A DNA stretch of 64,000 bases from Bifidobacterium panos (GTDB lineage: Bacteria > Actinomycetota > Actinomycetes > Actinomycetales > Bifidobacteriaceae), in assembly GCF_012932445.1 (NCBI RefSeq), contig NZ_JAAIIJ010000002.1, positions 224,175-288,174 on the forward strand, read 5' to 3'. Made by a program: the position numbers and the translations under genes. Of the stretch, positions 53,215 through 63,500 are shown piece by piece. Below the pieces are notes generated by a model, which was given only the letters and a program-made list of their open reading frames with translations, had not been told where the DNA came from and did no database searches. The number at the start of each line of letters is the position of its first letter. Positions within the stretch are counted from its first letter, which is position 1.

Positions 53215-54533
53215 ATCGGGTCCCAAGCCGGTAGGGAGATGGGGGGTTCGGTTAGGGCGGCTTGGTATTCGGCGGGCAGGAGAGCCTTGGGCACGGCGAC
53301 TTCGTAGACGTATTCGGTGAACCAATCGTCGCTCATCGTGAAATAACCCTTGTCGGCGATCTTCGTGCCCCACGAATTCTCGACGCGCCAGCGGCGGGTG
53401 GAACCGTCTTCGGCCACGTCCACGCCGGCGAACGCCATCGCATGGTTCATGGCGGAGTCGGCGAAACGCACGCGCGCCTCCTTGTCCAGGTCGAAATCGA
53501 AGTCATACAAATCGCCGTATTCAAACAGATCCGTGGCCCACGCGCCGCTCTCACGATCCATGAACGGATGGCAATCGGCACCAAACCACACCGGAACGCC
53601 CTGCTCGACAAGAATCTGCTTGACGCAATCCTTCATGAATTGGTTGGGCACGTTCAAATATTCGGTCGGGTCCCCTCCGGCCACATTGCCCAAATGCTCG
53701 ATGGCGATCTTCTTGCCCTTGGGGTGCTCGGCGCGCGGATCGTCGACGAGGCACACATAATCCTCCAAATCGGCGGAACCGACATACTTCTTCCAGAACT
53801 CCTGCGGCGTGATCTCGCCGTCGCGGTGGAACTTGCCATCCTTGTCCGTCCACTCCCAATCGAAAGACACGGGCGGCTCGCCCAAGTGGATGGTGAGGAT
53901 GCGATGCCCGGCTGCGGTGGCCTCCGCAATGATCTCATCGGTGCGAACCGGTTCGGCGAACAGATGCGCAACGGCGGTGTGCAGCATGCGGCGCAGCTGC
54001 GTGTTCATCGGGCCGGTATTCTTGGAGGACTCGGTCTCCGGGAAGAGATCCTTGGGAACCGCGCCGTACTTCTTGTAGATGTTCATGGCCATCGTCCACT
54101 GGCCGCCGTCGCCCATCACATCGGCCAGCAAATGCTGCACCAGCCGCGAATCGGCGGGTTCGCCCGCGGCGACCAACGCGGCCATGTCCTTCAGGAAATA
54201 GTTGATGCGCTCCAGCTTGTCGTAATACATCGCGTAGTTCTGCGAGAACTCGAACTCCGTGAGGTTCAGGTTCCGCTTGGCCACGAAACGCGCCACGTTC
54301 AGCGAGCTGAACAGCCAGCAGCGCCCGGAGTGATCCTGATGGGTGGCCTCGCCATTGTCCACGATGGTGGAGAAACGACGCTGCAGCAAGCGGGCGCGGT
54401 CGTAGTTTAAAGCCACCTTGTCAACGCCGGCGGCGGTGACGGCGTTCATTGCCATGCGGTTGGTGCCATCCGCGCGGAATTCATCACGCAATGCGGCGAG
54501 CGCGTTGGTGTCCAGAGGCGTGATTTCGGTCAT
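53199..54533 (-). CDS. pepC: Aminopeptidase C (bleomycin hydrolase family, C1B)
   Basis: A 444-residue cytoplasmic cysteine aminopeptidase. The Gln and Cys of the active site are in HQDHSGRCWLFSSLN (residues about 65-79), the His in MNHAMAFAGVD and the Asn in WRVENSWGTK, all in the usual positions. It trims peptides from the N-terminus for amino acid supply. The start is the ATG at 54533. Confidence 0.95.
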   Translation of the reverse strand: MTEITPLDTNALAALRDEFRADGTNRMAMNAVTAAGVDKVALNYDRARLLQRRFSTIVDNGEATHQDHSGRCWLFSSLNVARFVAKRNLNLTEFEFSQNYAMYYDKLERINYFLKDMAALVAAGEPADSRLVQHLLADVMGDGGQWTMAMNIYKKYGAVPKDLFPETESSKNTGPMNTQLRRMLHTAVAHLFAEPVRTDEIIAEATAAGHRILTIHLGEPPVSFDWEWTDKDGKFHRDGEITPQEFWKKYVGSADLEDYVCLVDDPRAEHPKGKKIAIEHLGNVAGGDPTEYLNVPNQFMKDCVKQILVEQGVPVWFGADCHPFMDRESGAWATDLFEYGDLYDFDFDLDKEARVRFADSAMNHAMAFAGVDVAEDGSTRRWRVENSWGTKIADKGYFTMSDDWFTEYVYEVAVPKALLPAEYQAALTEPPISLPAWDPMGALA

Positions 54534-54691
54534 ATTGCCATATACTCCTTCATTCCCAAATACCGCTATTCAAGCGGCAAAAAGCGCGGCACCCGGCCAT
54601 ATTGGCCAAGTGCCGCCATACATTCATAGGTTCCGCCCAACAGTCTAGTACATCACCGCCCTACGCAGGCCAGCGGACTGTCGGCGAAACG

Positions 54692-56023
54692 TCACTGCAC
54701 TTCGGCAGTCTCGTCCTGCGGCTGTTCGACGGGCGCTTCGGCCTCCGAATCAACGGTGTTGTTCACCGGCACGTCGGGCGCTTCGCCTCCGAGGAAGCCG
54801 GAGAAGGCACTGGAGAACATGGAGCGCAGCTCGCCCACACGCTGGGTGATCTGGGCCTCACGTTGTTGCAGTTCGGCGATATGCCCCTTCAACCCGTCAA
54901 GCTCCTCCTTGGCGGCGGCACGGCGCTGCTCAATCTGCTCGGTGGCCTTCTCTTCGGCGGCCTTGAGAATATCGGCAGCCTGCCCATCGGCTTCCTTGCG
55001 CTTGGAAGCCGCGTAATCGTCGGCCTCCTGGCGGACATCCTTGGCCTGGCCGATTAGCTTGTCGGCCTCTTCCTTGGCTGCGGTGCGACGCTCTTCAAGC
55101 CCGTCGAGCAAGTCGTTGACCTTCTTGGTGGCCTCGTCCTGCTGGTTGGCGATGTCGGCGCGAATCTGCTCCACTTCGGCGTTCACCTTGCTGATGGTCG
55201 TGGTGCGATGCACTTCGGCCTCGTCTGCGATCTGCTGCGCCTTGGCTTGGGCGGCATCGGTGATTTCGCCGGCCTTGCGCTGCGCGTCGGTGGTCATCTT
55301 GGCCACTTGCTCACGCACGTCGGCAAGGCGCTTGTTCGCCTCGGCAAGCGCGGATTCAATCTGATCGTTGGCCTCGGCCTTCACGCGAGCCAGTTCCTCG
55401 TTGGTATTCTTGCGCTGTTCGGCAATCTGCTGCGTGGCCTCGGCCTTCATATCGGCAATCTCACGTTCCTGGGTGGAGCGTTCGGCAGCGAGCTTCTTGT
55501 CGTGTTCCTCGCGGGCATTGCTCAGCTCCAGCTCGGTGGTCTGGCGTTGCTCGGTGACGTTCTTTGCGGTTTCCGCACGCAACTGGGCGGCATCGTCCTG
55601 CGCGGCGGTGGTAATGGTCGTCGCCTCGGTGTTGGCTCGTTCGAGAATCGAAGCGGATTTCGCGTTCGCATCGTCGATGATGCGCTGGGCATCGAGCTTG
55701 GCGTTATTGAGCAACGTCTGCGCCTGGGCTTCGGCGGCGGAGCGTGTGGAAGCAGCGTCGGCCTTGGCGCGGTCGAGCAGCTCCGCACTGGTCTGCTCCG
55801 CGCTGGAGAGCATCTGCTGGGCGTTGGCGCCCAACGAGGCGAAACTATTGGATTCGGGCTTGGCGGCTTTTGCCTGTTCGAGCTGCGACTGCAACTGCAA
55901 AATAAGATCATCATTGGAGGCGATCTGTTCACGCATGTCGGCAAGCGTCTGCTGCGCGGCAGCGAACGCCTCGTCGACCGTGTCCTTGTCGTAGCCTCTC
56001 AACACAATCGGGAACTGATCCAT
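54692..56023 (-). CDS. DivIVA-like coiled-coil protein
   Basis: A 443-residue protein. The first 25 residues, MDQFPIVLRGYDKDTVDEAF, match the DivIVA N-terminal membrane-curvature domain. Almost all the rest (about 30-400) is coiled coil rich in Ala, Glu, Lys and Gln, followed by an acidic tail. Actinobacterial DivIVA/Wag31 relatives organise cell poles and wall growth; this one is longer and may be a second, filament-type paralogue. AAGGAAACAGGGAC precedes the ATG at 56023. Confidence 0.8.
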   Translation of the reverse strand: MDQFPIVLRGYDKDTVDEAFAAAQQTLADMREQIASNDDLILQLQSQLEQAKAAKPESNSFASLGANAQQMLSSAEQTSAELLDRAKADAASTRSAAEAQAQTLLNNAKLDAQRIIDDANAKSASILERANTEATTITTAAQDDAAQLRAETAKNVTEQRQTTELELSNAREEHDKKLAAERSTQEREIADMKAEATQQIAEQRKNTNEELARVKAEANDQIESALAEANKRLADVREQVAKMTTDAQRKAGEITDAAQAKAQQIADEAEVHRTTTISKVNAEVEQIRADIANQQDEATKKVNDLLDGLEERRTAAKEEADKLIGQAKDVRQEADDYAASKRKEADGQAADILKAAEEKATEQIEQRRAAAKEELDGLKGHIAELQQREAQITQRVGELRSMFSSAFSGFLGGEAPDVPVNNTVDSEAEAPVEQPQDETAEVQ

Positions 56024-56197
56024 GTCCCTGTTTCCTTTCACCTGCACAAATCCTATTTCGAGCGCACCAAATAGCCACCCGAGACAGAACTGTAGCGCAA
56101 AACCGGGGCATACTCACCGTGGTATGGCAACATTTCCATAGCCTTATCCCGATAACGGACCCATGGGCACGCAATATGAAAAAGCCGTCACTCCATT

Positions 56198-56854
56198 TCA
56201 GGCAATCAGGATGTCCTGGCTGGAGGGCTTCAAGTAATACCGCACGCTTTCGCGCACCACGTCGCCACCCGCCTGAATCAAATCAGGCAATGGCAACCCG
56301 TGTTGCGAATGGCGCGTCTCGCTGACCAGCGGGAAACTGACGAATCCGACCAGCACCTTCTCTTGCGTCGATGCCCAGTTGAGCAGATTGTAGAACAGCG
56401 AATTGCACACGAACGTGCCCGCATCGGAGCTCAAAGTGGAGGGGATGTCATCGCGGGTGAAATCCTTCAAAATCGAGCGCAACGGCAGGCGAGTCCAATA
56501 GGCGGCCGGACCTTGCGGGTCGATGGGGGCGCGCCGGGGGGTGACATTGTCGACGTCGGGTTTGGCGGTGTCCATCAGATTCGTGGCGCAACGTTCCAGC
56601 ATGACGCCGCGCGCGGCATGTTTCAGGCCGGTGGCGATGACGATGTTCGGCTGCGCAGCCTCGATGGTTTCCAACAGGGTGGGCCACGCCTTGGTGAAGC
56701 TGACGGGCAGGCTCACGGCGTTGATGGTCAGTTCCACATCGTCCAGCCCGTCCACGCCCCGTTCGGCCAGGGCTTTCGGCACCTCGTATGAGGGGTTGAT
56801 GCTCACGTCGTCGTAATGGTCAAATCCGCAAATCACAACGCTAAACTGCTTCAT
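56198..56854 (-). CDS. pcp: Pyroglutamyl-peptidase I family protein (C15), catalytic His missing
   Basis: A 218-residue C15-family protein. The Glu (VMLERCATN) and the nucleophile Cys (DAGTFVCNSLFY) of the triad are there, and PDGPAAYWTRLP-like PQGPAAYWTRLP is conserved. The third residue is not: where Bacillus-type enzymes have GFIHIPY, this one has GFVSFPL, Ser instead of His. Another His (RHSQHG) follows some 10 residues later. Activity is therefore doubtful. The start at 56854 gives MKQFSVVICGFDHYDD, the family's usual beginning, with a weak ribosome site. Confidence 0.8.
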   Translation of the reverse strand: MKQFSVVICGFDHYDDVSINPSYEVPKALAERGVDGLDDVELTINAVSLPVSFTKAWPTLLETIEAAQPNIVIATGLKHAARGVMLERCATNLMDTAKPDVDNVTPRRAPIDPQGPAAYWTRLPLRSILKDFTRDDIPSTLSSDAGTFVCNSLFYNLLNWASTQEKVLVGFVSFPLVSETRHSQHGLPLPDLIQAGGDVVRESVRYYLKPSSQDILIA

Positions 56855-56952
56855 ATCGCCCCAGTCTACTGAACACATCGCACATCGACGCACCCGACAC
56901 GTGCCGCCCGTCGGCACGCTCTGCGCTGTATGTTACTCCCCGAGTCGTGAAA

Positions 56953-57729
56953 TCACCGGGAAGCGTTCAGCCCGGCGGCGATGAGTTCGGCGGTGGGGAT
57001 ATCTCCTAGGGTGGTGATTTTGAGGTTGGTCTCACTGCCAGCCACGATGGCGACCGGCTCGTCGGGCAGATAATCGACCACCACGCGCGTGTCGTCGGTG
57101 GGATGGAAATCCGGGTCGGCGGCGGCCAGCTCGTAGGCGCGGGTGATGGTGGAAAAACGGAAGGATTGCGGGGTTTGCGCGCGGAACGTGTCGGCGCGGT
57201 CGGGCACGGCACTGACGACCTTGCGATCGCCCGCGTCGCGCGTCAGCAGCACCGTGTCGGTGGAGGCGCAGGCGACGGTGGCGGCGCTGAATTGGTCGAG
57301 CGCGTCGATGGAATCGTCGACGGCCTGTTGCGACACGAACGGGCGCACCGCGTCATGGATGAGAATCTTCGCGTCTGAAGGGATTGCCGCTTCGCTGAGC
57401 ACATTCAGTGCGGCGGCGGTGCTGTCCGCACGTTCGGCACCACCGTCGACGACGATGCGCACCTTGCCGTACCCCTGCTCGTCGATCAGCGATTCCACGG
57501 CGGGGCGCACCTTGGGGTTGACCACCAGCACGATGTCGCTGACGCGCTCGTTGCCCTCGAACGCTTCGATGCTCCAGCACACGATCGGCTTGTCCGCGAT
57601 GCATACCAGTTGCTTGGGATTGCTGGGGTCGAAGCGCGTGCCGAAGCCGGCGGCCAGCACCACCGCCACGACGGGGACGGTTTGCCGGGCACGTTCGGGC
57701 ATGGAAAGCTCTGGTTCTCTCTGGCTCAT
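56953..57729 (-). CDS. ispD: 2-C-methyl-D-erythritol 4-phosphate cytidylyltransferase
   Basis: A 258-residue enzyme of the MEP isoprenoid route. VVLAAGFGTRFDPSNPKQL is the CTP-binding loop, and ILIHDAVRPFVS and TPQSFRFSTI are the other standard marks. The start at 57729 gives MSQREPEL with GGAG 5 bases upstream. The longer open frame to 58011 lies over the yfiH end and has no support. It follows yfiH on the same strand. Confidence 0.92.
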   Translation of the reverse strand: MSQREPELSMPERARQTVPVVAVVLAAGFGTRFDPSNPKQLVCIADKPIVCWSIEAFEGNERVSDIVLVVNPKVRPAVESLIDEQGYGKVRIVVDGGAERADSTAAALNVLSEAAIPSDAKILIHDAVRPFVSQQAVDDSIDALDQFSAATVACASTDTVLLTRDAGDRKVVSAVPDRADTFRAQTPQSFRFSTITRAYELAAADPDFHPTDDTRVVVDYLPDEPVAIVAGSETNLKITTLGDIPTAELIAAGLNASR

Positions 57730-57835
57730 AATGTCTCCACCGTAGGCCGCAGCGCGCACGGCCCGGGCTTGCGCCCACCTATTCTGCACGGAATCTTCGT
57801 GCCGGGTCAGCTTATCGGCCAATCTATCGGCCAAT

Positions 57836-58831
57836 TTACCGGCGCTGGATGATGGCAAGCATGCGCCCTTCATGCGCCTTGCCCGCGAGCGCGGCGCGAC
57901 GATGCGAATACCACAGCGGGTTTTCCAGCGTGCACATGCTGTGGCGCACGGCGGCGATGCGCTCGGACAGATCAGCCGCGCCCTCGCCGTCGTGCGCGCA
58001 CAGACCGCCAAGTTCCGCGTCTTCGGACAGATATTGCGTGGCCGCCGAGACGCGCGGGCGCGATTCGATGATATTGTCCCGCGCGACGCCCGCTTGGGCC
58101 AGTTCGCTCAGCGCGGCCGCCGCGATGTCAATGCCCGTGCCGCCGAAGCGCGTGAGGGCGAAGCTGCCGGGGAATTGGGCGTCGAACTCGTCGGCTATCT
58201 CGTCGCCGGTTTCGTAGCAGTCGCCACAGATGCACGGACCCAGCGTGGCCACGATGCGCTCGGGCCGGGCACCCTTGCTTTCCATCAGCTCGACAGTGGC
58301 CCCAATGACGCCCTGTTGCAAGCCCTTACGGCCGCAATGTGCCGCGCCGATAATGCCGGCCTCGGGGTCGGCGAGCAGCACCGGCAAACAGTCGGCGGCG
58401 AACATGCCCAACGCAACGCCGGCGCGCGACGTCACCTGCGCGTCCGCCTCAATCGCACCAGAGGCTTGCGCGCTGTCCAAACCAAAATCAGCGCCGGACA
58501 AATCACACCCATACGGCGCATTCCGCACGAACGCCTCGTCCATATCCACGGCAATGCCGGAATGCACTTGACCGATCAGGCTCAACGGCGCATCAAGCGC
58601 TTCAGCGAGCGCCACGCGATTGGACATCACCGCCTCGGGGCTGTCGCCCGACTTGCCGCCGAGATTGCAATTGCCCCATTCCCCCGCGCTCAAACCGCCA
58701 AGCCGCGTGGTGTAGGTGACGGTGATGCCGGGCGCGAGGGCGATGGGAATGGTCACCGGAATCGGCCGGCCAGCTTTGTCGGTGGAGCTGATGGCGGTGG
58801 AATCGAGAATCGCGTCGTCGTATTGGGTCAT
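57836..58831 (-). CDS. yfiH: YfiH/LACC1-family (polyphenol oxidase-type) purine nucleoside-acting protein
   Basis: A 331-residue protein of the laccase-domain/DUF152 family, whose members act as adenosine deaminase, phosphorylase or peptidoglycan-editing factors. The metal site is built by QVHSG (His), ADCLPVLL (Cys) and AAHCGRKGL (His); the Gly-Pro-x-Ile-Cys motif is LGPCICGDCYE. ATG 58831 begins two bases after the stop of the U32 gene, so the two are cotranscribed. Length is about 70 above the usual 250-260. Confidence 0.85.
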   Translation of the reverse strand: MTQYDDAILDSTAISSTDKAGRPIPVTIPIALAPGITVTYTTRLGGLSAGEWGNCNLGGKSGDSPEAVMSNRVALAEALDAPLSLIGQVHSGIAVDMDEAFVRNAPYGCDLSGADFGLDSAQASGAIEADAQVTSRAGVALGMFAADCLPVLLADPEAGIIGAAHCGRKGLQQGVIGATVELMESKGARPERIVATLGPCICGDCYETGDEIADEFDAQFPGSFALTRFGGTGIDIAAAALSELAQAGVARDNIIESRPRVSAATQYLSEDAELGGLCAHDGEGAADLSERIAAVRHSMCTLENPLWYSHRRAALAGKAHEGRMLAIIQRR

Positions 58832-58833
58832 GG

Positions 58834-60360
58834 CTATTCCGCTTTCAATGTGGGGTGTGTGGTGCGCGAGCGCATCGCAGTGTTGGCGGGCACTTCGTGC
58901 GGGCAAGGCAGCGAGAACACGTGCGCCGGGTTGTTGATGGCTTCGACGGGGTTGCCGTCGCCGTCGCGCAGGCCGGTGCCGGGAACCGTGTAGTCGAGCG
59001 GCGGTTGGCCGGCCAGCAGGAACTCGATGTGTTGGCCGGGTTCGATTTTATTGCGGCTCATGATGGTGAGGCGACCACCCTCGTCGGCGCTCCAGGAGAG
59101 CGTTTCACCCACCACCAGCCATGAGCGGAAATACCCCGCGCGGTCGGTGCGCTGCGTGACCTTCTGTTCGGGATAGTAGAAGCCGGTGGAATAGTCGCGG
59201 TGGGCCACCTTGTAAGGTTCCTCGGTGAGCCAGTCGGGCAGCTCGACGTGTGGGGCGGGGCGCACGGCGGCGTGGTGCCAGCCGTCCGGCAAAATCTCTG
59301 CGGCGGTGTTCGATTTGCGGCGCGTGCTGCGCGCGTGATAGCTCAAGTCGTCCGGCTCGACGGTGCCATCCGGCACACCGCAAAAGGCTTGGTCGGCATG
59401 GGCCGTGACGACATCAGGGCTGGCGGCGAACTCATCGAAATCAGGGTCGCCAAGGCGAACCACACGGTCATGGAACTCGGCAAGCGCATTGCCACGCCCG
59501 TCCTCGAAGCCACGTTGCACCATATAGGCGTTCACCGCGGTTTTGTAGGCATTGGACATGGCCGCGATGTAATACGCGCTTTTGGAACGCCCCTCGATTT
59601 TCAGGCTCGTCGCGCCCGAATCGATCAAATCGTCAAGATGCTCAAGCATGTTCATATCCTGCGAATTGAACAGATAAGCCCCCTCTTCGGTCTGTTCGAT
59701 GGGATAATACCGCCCGGGTCGCTTCTCTTCGACAATCGAATATTTCCAGCGGCACGGCTGCGCGCATTCGCCGTGGTTGCCGTCGCGCCCGGTCAGGTAA
59801 TTGGAGAACAGGCAGCGCCCGGAGAAGGCCATGCACATCGAGCCGTGCACGAAGCATTCGATGTCCATGTCGTCGGGGATGCGAGCGCGGATGTCGCGCA
59901 CGGCCTGAAGGTCCATCTCGCGCGCCAGCACGACGCGGCGGGCACCCAAATCATAGAGCGCCCTCGCGGCACCATAATTCGTGACGCCCGCCTGGGTGCT
60001 CACGTGCAGTTCGAGTTCGGGGGCGACTTCGCGCGCGGTCATCATCACGCCGATGTCGGAGACGATCAGCGCGTCGACACCGGTGTCTTTCAGTTGGCCC
60101 AAGTATTCGCGGATCGCCTCGACTTCGCTGTTGCGCGGCAGCACATTGCAGGTCACGTACACGCGCGCCCCGCGCTCGTGGGCATAGCGCGCGCCTTCCT
60201 CGAAATCGGCCAGCGAGAGGTTTTTCGGCGCGCTTCTCATGCCGAAGGCCTTGCCGCCGCAATATACGGCATCCGCTCCGTAATCGACGGCGGTTTTCAG
60301 TCCTCTGAGGTTGCCTGCGGGGGCCAGTACCTCGGGTCTTGTTCTTCGCTGCACGTACAT
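58834..60360 (-). CDS. U32-family peptidase-like protein (TrhP/YrrO-type)
   Basis: A 508-residue protein. RPEVLAPAGNLRGLKTAVDYGADAVYCGG at the start and the Cys-rich ECFVHGSMCMAFSGRCLFS with HGECAQPCRWKY (residues about 165-205) define the U32 family. Members help hydroxylate uridine 34 of tRNA, using prephenate, and have been called collagenase-like. The C-terminal domain (about 350-480) is the family's beta-barrel. The ATG at 60360 is used, with GAGG 6 bases before it. Confidence 0.9.
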   Translation of the reverse strand: MYVQRRTRPEVLAPAGNLRGLKTAVDYGADAVYCGGKAFGMRSAPKNLSLADFEEGARYAHERGARVYVTCNVLPRNSEVEAIREYLGQLKDTGVDALIVSDIGVMMTAREVAPELELHVSTQAGVTNYGAARALYDLGARRVVLAREMDLQAVRDIRARIPDDMDIECFVHGSMCMAFSGRCLFSNYLTGRDGNHGECAQPCRWKYSIVEEKRPGRYYPIEQTEEGAYLFNSQDMNMLEHLDDLIDSGATSLKIEGRSKSAYYIAAMSNAYKTAVNAYMVQRGFEDGRGNALAEFHDRVVRLGDPDFDEFAASPDVVTAHADQAFCGVPDGTVEPDDLSYHARSTRRKSNTAAEILPDGWHHAAVRPAPHVELPDWLTEEPYKVAHRDYSTGFYYPEQKVTQRTDRAGYFRSWLVVGETLSWSADEGGRLTIMSRNKIEPGQHIEFLLAGQPPLDYTVPGTGLRDGDGNPVEAINNPAHVFSLPCPHEVPANTAMRSRTTHPTLKAE

Positions 60361-60470
60361 TCCTATCCTCACGCGGGGTTACGCCCGCCCAACCATCAAT
60401 ATTGTACGGATTGGTGCGCCCCGTTTTCGCTACGTTTCTGTACCGGGCGATACAAAAACGCACTCAAATA

Positions 60471-60517
60471 TGAACTGCCTCCCATTTCTTAGATAACGAG
60501 AAATGGGAGGCAGTTCA
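60471..60517. terminator. Perfect 19-bp hairpin between adhesin 2 and the U32 gene
   Basis: Arms 60471-60489 (starting TGAACTGCCTCCC) and 60499-60517 are exact inverted copies with a 9-base loop. It lies 20 bp after the adhesin 2 stop. There is no direct T-run on the minus strand (TATTTGAG follows), though a TTTTTG comes 14 bp later. The palindrome GCCCGGGC plus TTTTAAT at 60523 is on the other side. Confidence 0.65.
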
Positions 60518-60536
60518 GATGAGCCCGGGCTTTTAA

Positions 60537-63500
60537 TCAGCGGGAGCGCTTGCGGCGCAGGACGCCGACTGTCGCGCCGGCTGCGGCCAAGGCCAGAGCG
60601 GTCAGGCCAGCGGCCAAGCCGGTGGCACCGGTGGAGGCCAGAGTGTTCAGCTTGGTCCACCTGGCATGCAGCGTCTTGCCCGCGGCGTCCTTCAGGCTGG
60701 TGACCAAGTTGCCCTCGTCGTCATACCAGCCGTCGAACTTGTAACCCTCACGAGTCGGAGTGGGCAGCTTGCCGTCCGCGCTGGTCCAGCCGTCCGGCAT
60801 GGCACCGCCATTCGGATCATACTTTGTGCCGTTGTCGGCGTCAGCGTTCTTAGTCCACTTCGCAGTGATCTTCATGTCCTGCGCGTCGGCGGGGATAGTG
60901 TCGAGCTTATTACCAGCCTCGTCGTACCAGCCGTCGAAGGTGTAACCGTCACGGGTCGGGGTCGGCAGCTTCGTCTCCTCACCGTACGTGTGGGTCTTCG
61001 GAGCGTCAGCCGGCAAGGTGCCACCGTCCAGGTCGTACGTGATGTCGTACTCGTCCGCGGTCCACTTCGCGGTGATCTTCATATCCTGCGCATTGGCGGG
61101 AATGGTGTCGACCTTGGTACCGTTCTCGTCGTACCAGCCATCGAAGGTGTAACCGTCACGAGTCGGTGTGGGCAACTTCGTCTCCTCACCGTACGTGTGG
61201 GTCTTCGGAGCGTCAGCCGGCAAGGTGCCGCCGTTCAGGTCGTACGTGATGTCGTACTCGTCGCCCTTCCACTTGGCCGTGATCTTCATATCCTTGGCAT
61301 CGGTGGGAATGGTGTCGACCTTGTTGCCGTCTTCGTCGTACCAGCCGTCGAAGGTGTAACCGTCCTTCGTCGGGGTGGGCAGCTTCGTCTCCTCACCATA
61401 CGTGTGGGTCTTCGGAGCGTCCTCGGGCAGCGTGCCGTCATTCGGGTCGTATGTGATGTTGTACTCGTTGCCCGTCCACTTCGCGGTAATCTTCATGTCC
61501 GTCGCATTGGCGGGAATGGTATCGACCTTATTGCCGTTCTCGTCGTACCAGCCGTCGAAGGTGTAGCCGTCACGAGTCGGAACCGGCAGCTTCGTCTCCT
61601 CGTCATACGTGTGGGTCTTCGGAGCGTCGGCCGGCAGAGTGCCGTCATTCAGGTCGTAGGTGATCTCGTACTCGTTGACGGTCCACTTCGCATACAAGGT
61701 CACATCATTCGCGGGCATCGTATCCGCGGTGAAATCCCACGCCTGGGTGCACGCCTCATCCGCATACCAGCCACCGAACGTGTACCCATCGGCAGACAGG
61801 CCGCCCGGGTTGTCCAACAGCGCGCCATACTTCACACCCGACCGATTGGCCGGGGCGGTGCCGTGGCCCTTTGCATCGAACGACACCGTGTACGCGTTGC
61901 GCGCATAACGGATAGTCACCACGGTCGAACCGTCAGCGGCGATCTTCTGCTGAGAGAACGGCTCAACCGTGAAACCCTCGTACGAACGCGCCACAGCAGC
62001 CGTGTCCGCATTGGTCTCGCCGGTCAGGACCTGCACCACATCAGGCTCCGAACCATACGAGCCATCCAACGCCTGCCTGAAAAGCTTCACCGTATACTTC
62101 GTATCCGAAGCCGGACCCCACTTCGCAAACAACGTCAGATTCCCGGCCGGCATCGTATCCGCCGTGAAATCCCACACCTGGGTACACGCCTCATCCGCAT
62201 ACCAGCCACCAAACACATAGCCCTCAGCCGACAGGTCACCAGGATTCGCGACCTTCGCACCGTACTTGACACCCGTCAGACCAGCGGGCGCGGTGCCGTG
62301 ACCCTTCGCGTCAAACGTCACGTCATGCTTGGCGCGCGTGTAGTAGATCTTCACGACAGTCTTGCCGTCACCGGAGATATTCTGCTGCGTCACGTCGCCC
62401 GCGGTGAAACCCGTATAGGACTTCGCCTCGGCAACAGTCTCGGTGTCCGTCGTGCCCGTCTTCGAATCAGTGGCATCGAGAGTATACGAATCATCATCCA
62501 CATTCTGCAAATAATGCTCGACCGTGTACTTCGTATCCGTATTCGCGGTCCACTTCGCGTACAGGGTCAAATCCGTGTCCGGCATCGTGTTCGTGGCGAA
62601 ATCCCACTTCTTCTCGTCGGCAAACGACCCATCCGTATACCAGCCACCGAACGAGTAACCCGCCTGAGACAGCTCACCAGGGTTCGCGACCTTCGCACCG
62701 TACTTGACATCCGTCAGCCCAGCGGGCGTGACACCGTGACCCTTCGCATTGAAGGTCACGCCATGCTTGACGCGCTCGTAATAGATCTTCACCACGGTCT
62801 TGCCGTCACCGGAGATATTCTCCTGGGAGAAGTCGACGGGGGTGAAACCCTCGTACTCATTCACCTCAGCAACGGTCTTGGTGTCCGTCGTGCCCGTCAT
62901 CGGATCAACATCCTTAGGCATATCAGGATACGAATCATCATCCACGTTCTGCAGGTAATGCTCAACGGTGTACTTCGTATCCGTATTCGCGGTCCACTTG
63001 GCGTACAGCGTCAGATCATTGTCCGGCATCGTGCTCTTCGTGAAATCCCACTTCTTCTCGTCGGCAAACGACTCATCCGTGTACCAGCCACCGAACGTGT
63101 AACCGTCCTGAGACAGGTCGCCAGGGTTCTTGACCTTCGCACCGTACTTGACACCCGTCAGCTTGTCGGGCGTGGTGCCGTGACCCTTCGCGTCGAACGT
63201 CACGCCGTGCTTATTACGCTCGTAATAGATCTTCACGACAGTCTTGCCGTCACCGGAGATATTCTCCTGGGAGAAGTCCTTGGCGGTGAAACCCGTATAG
63301 GTCGTCTTCGCCTCAGCCTTCGTCTCGGTGTCCGTCGTGCCCTGCTTCGTCTCCGTGTCACCGGACTGGAGCGTGTACTCGTCGTTATCCACGTTCTGCA
63401 AATAATGCTCCACCGTGTACGCAGTGTCCGTATTCGCGGTCCACTTGGCGTACAGCGTCAGATCATTGTTCGGCATCGTGGACGTATCAAAATTCCACTT

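Noticed and set aside
57730..58011. N-terminal extension of the ispD frame
   Set aside because: It overlaps the end of yfiH and carries no similarity; a start at 57729 gives the normal length.
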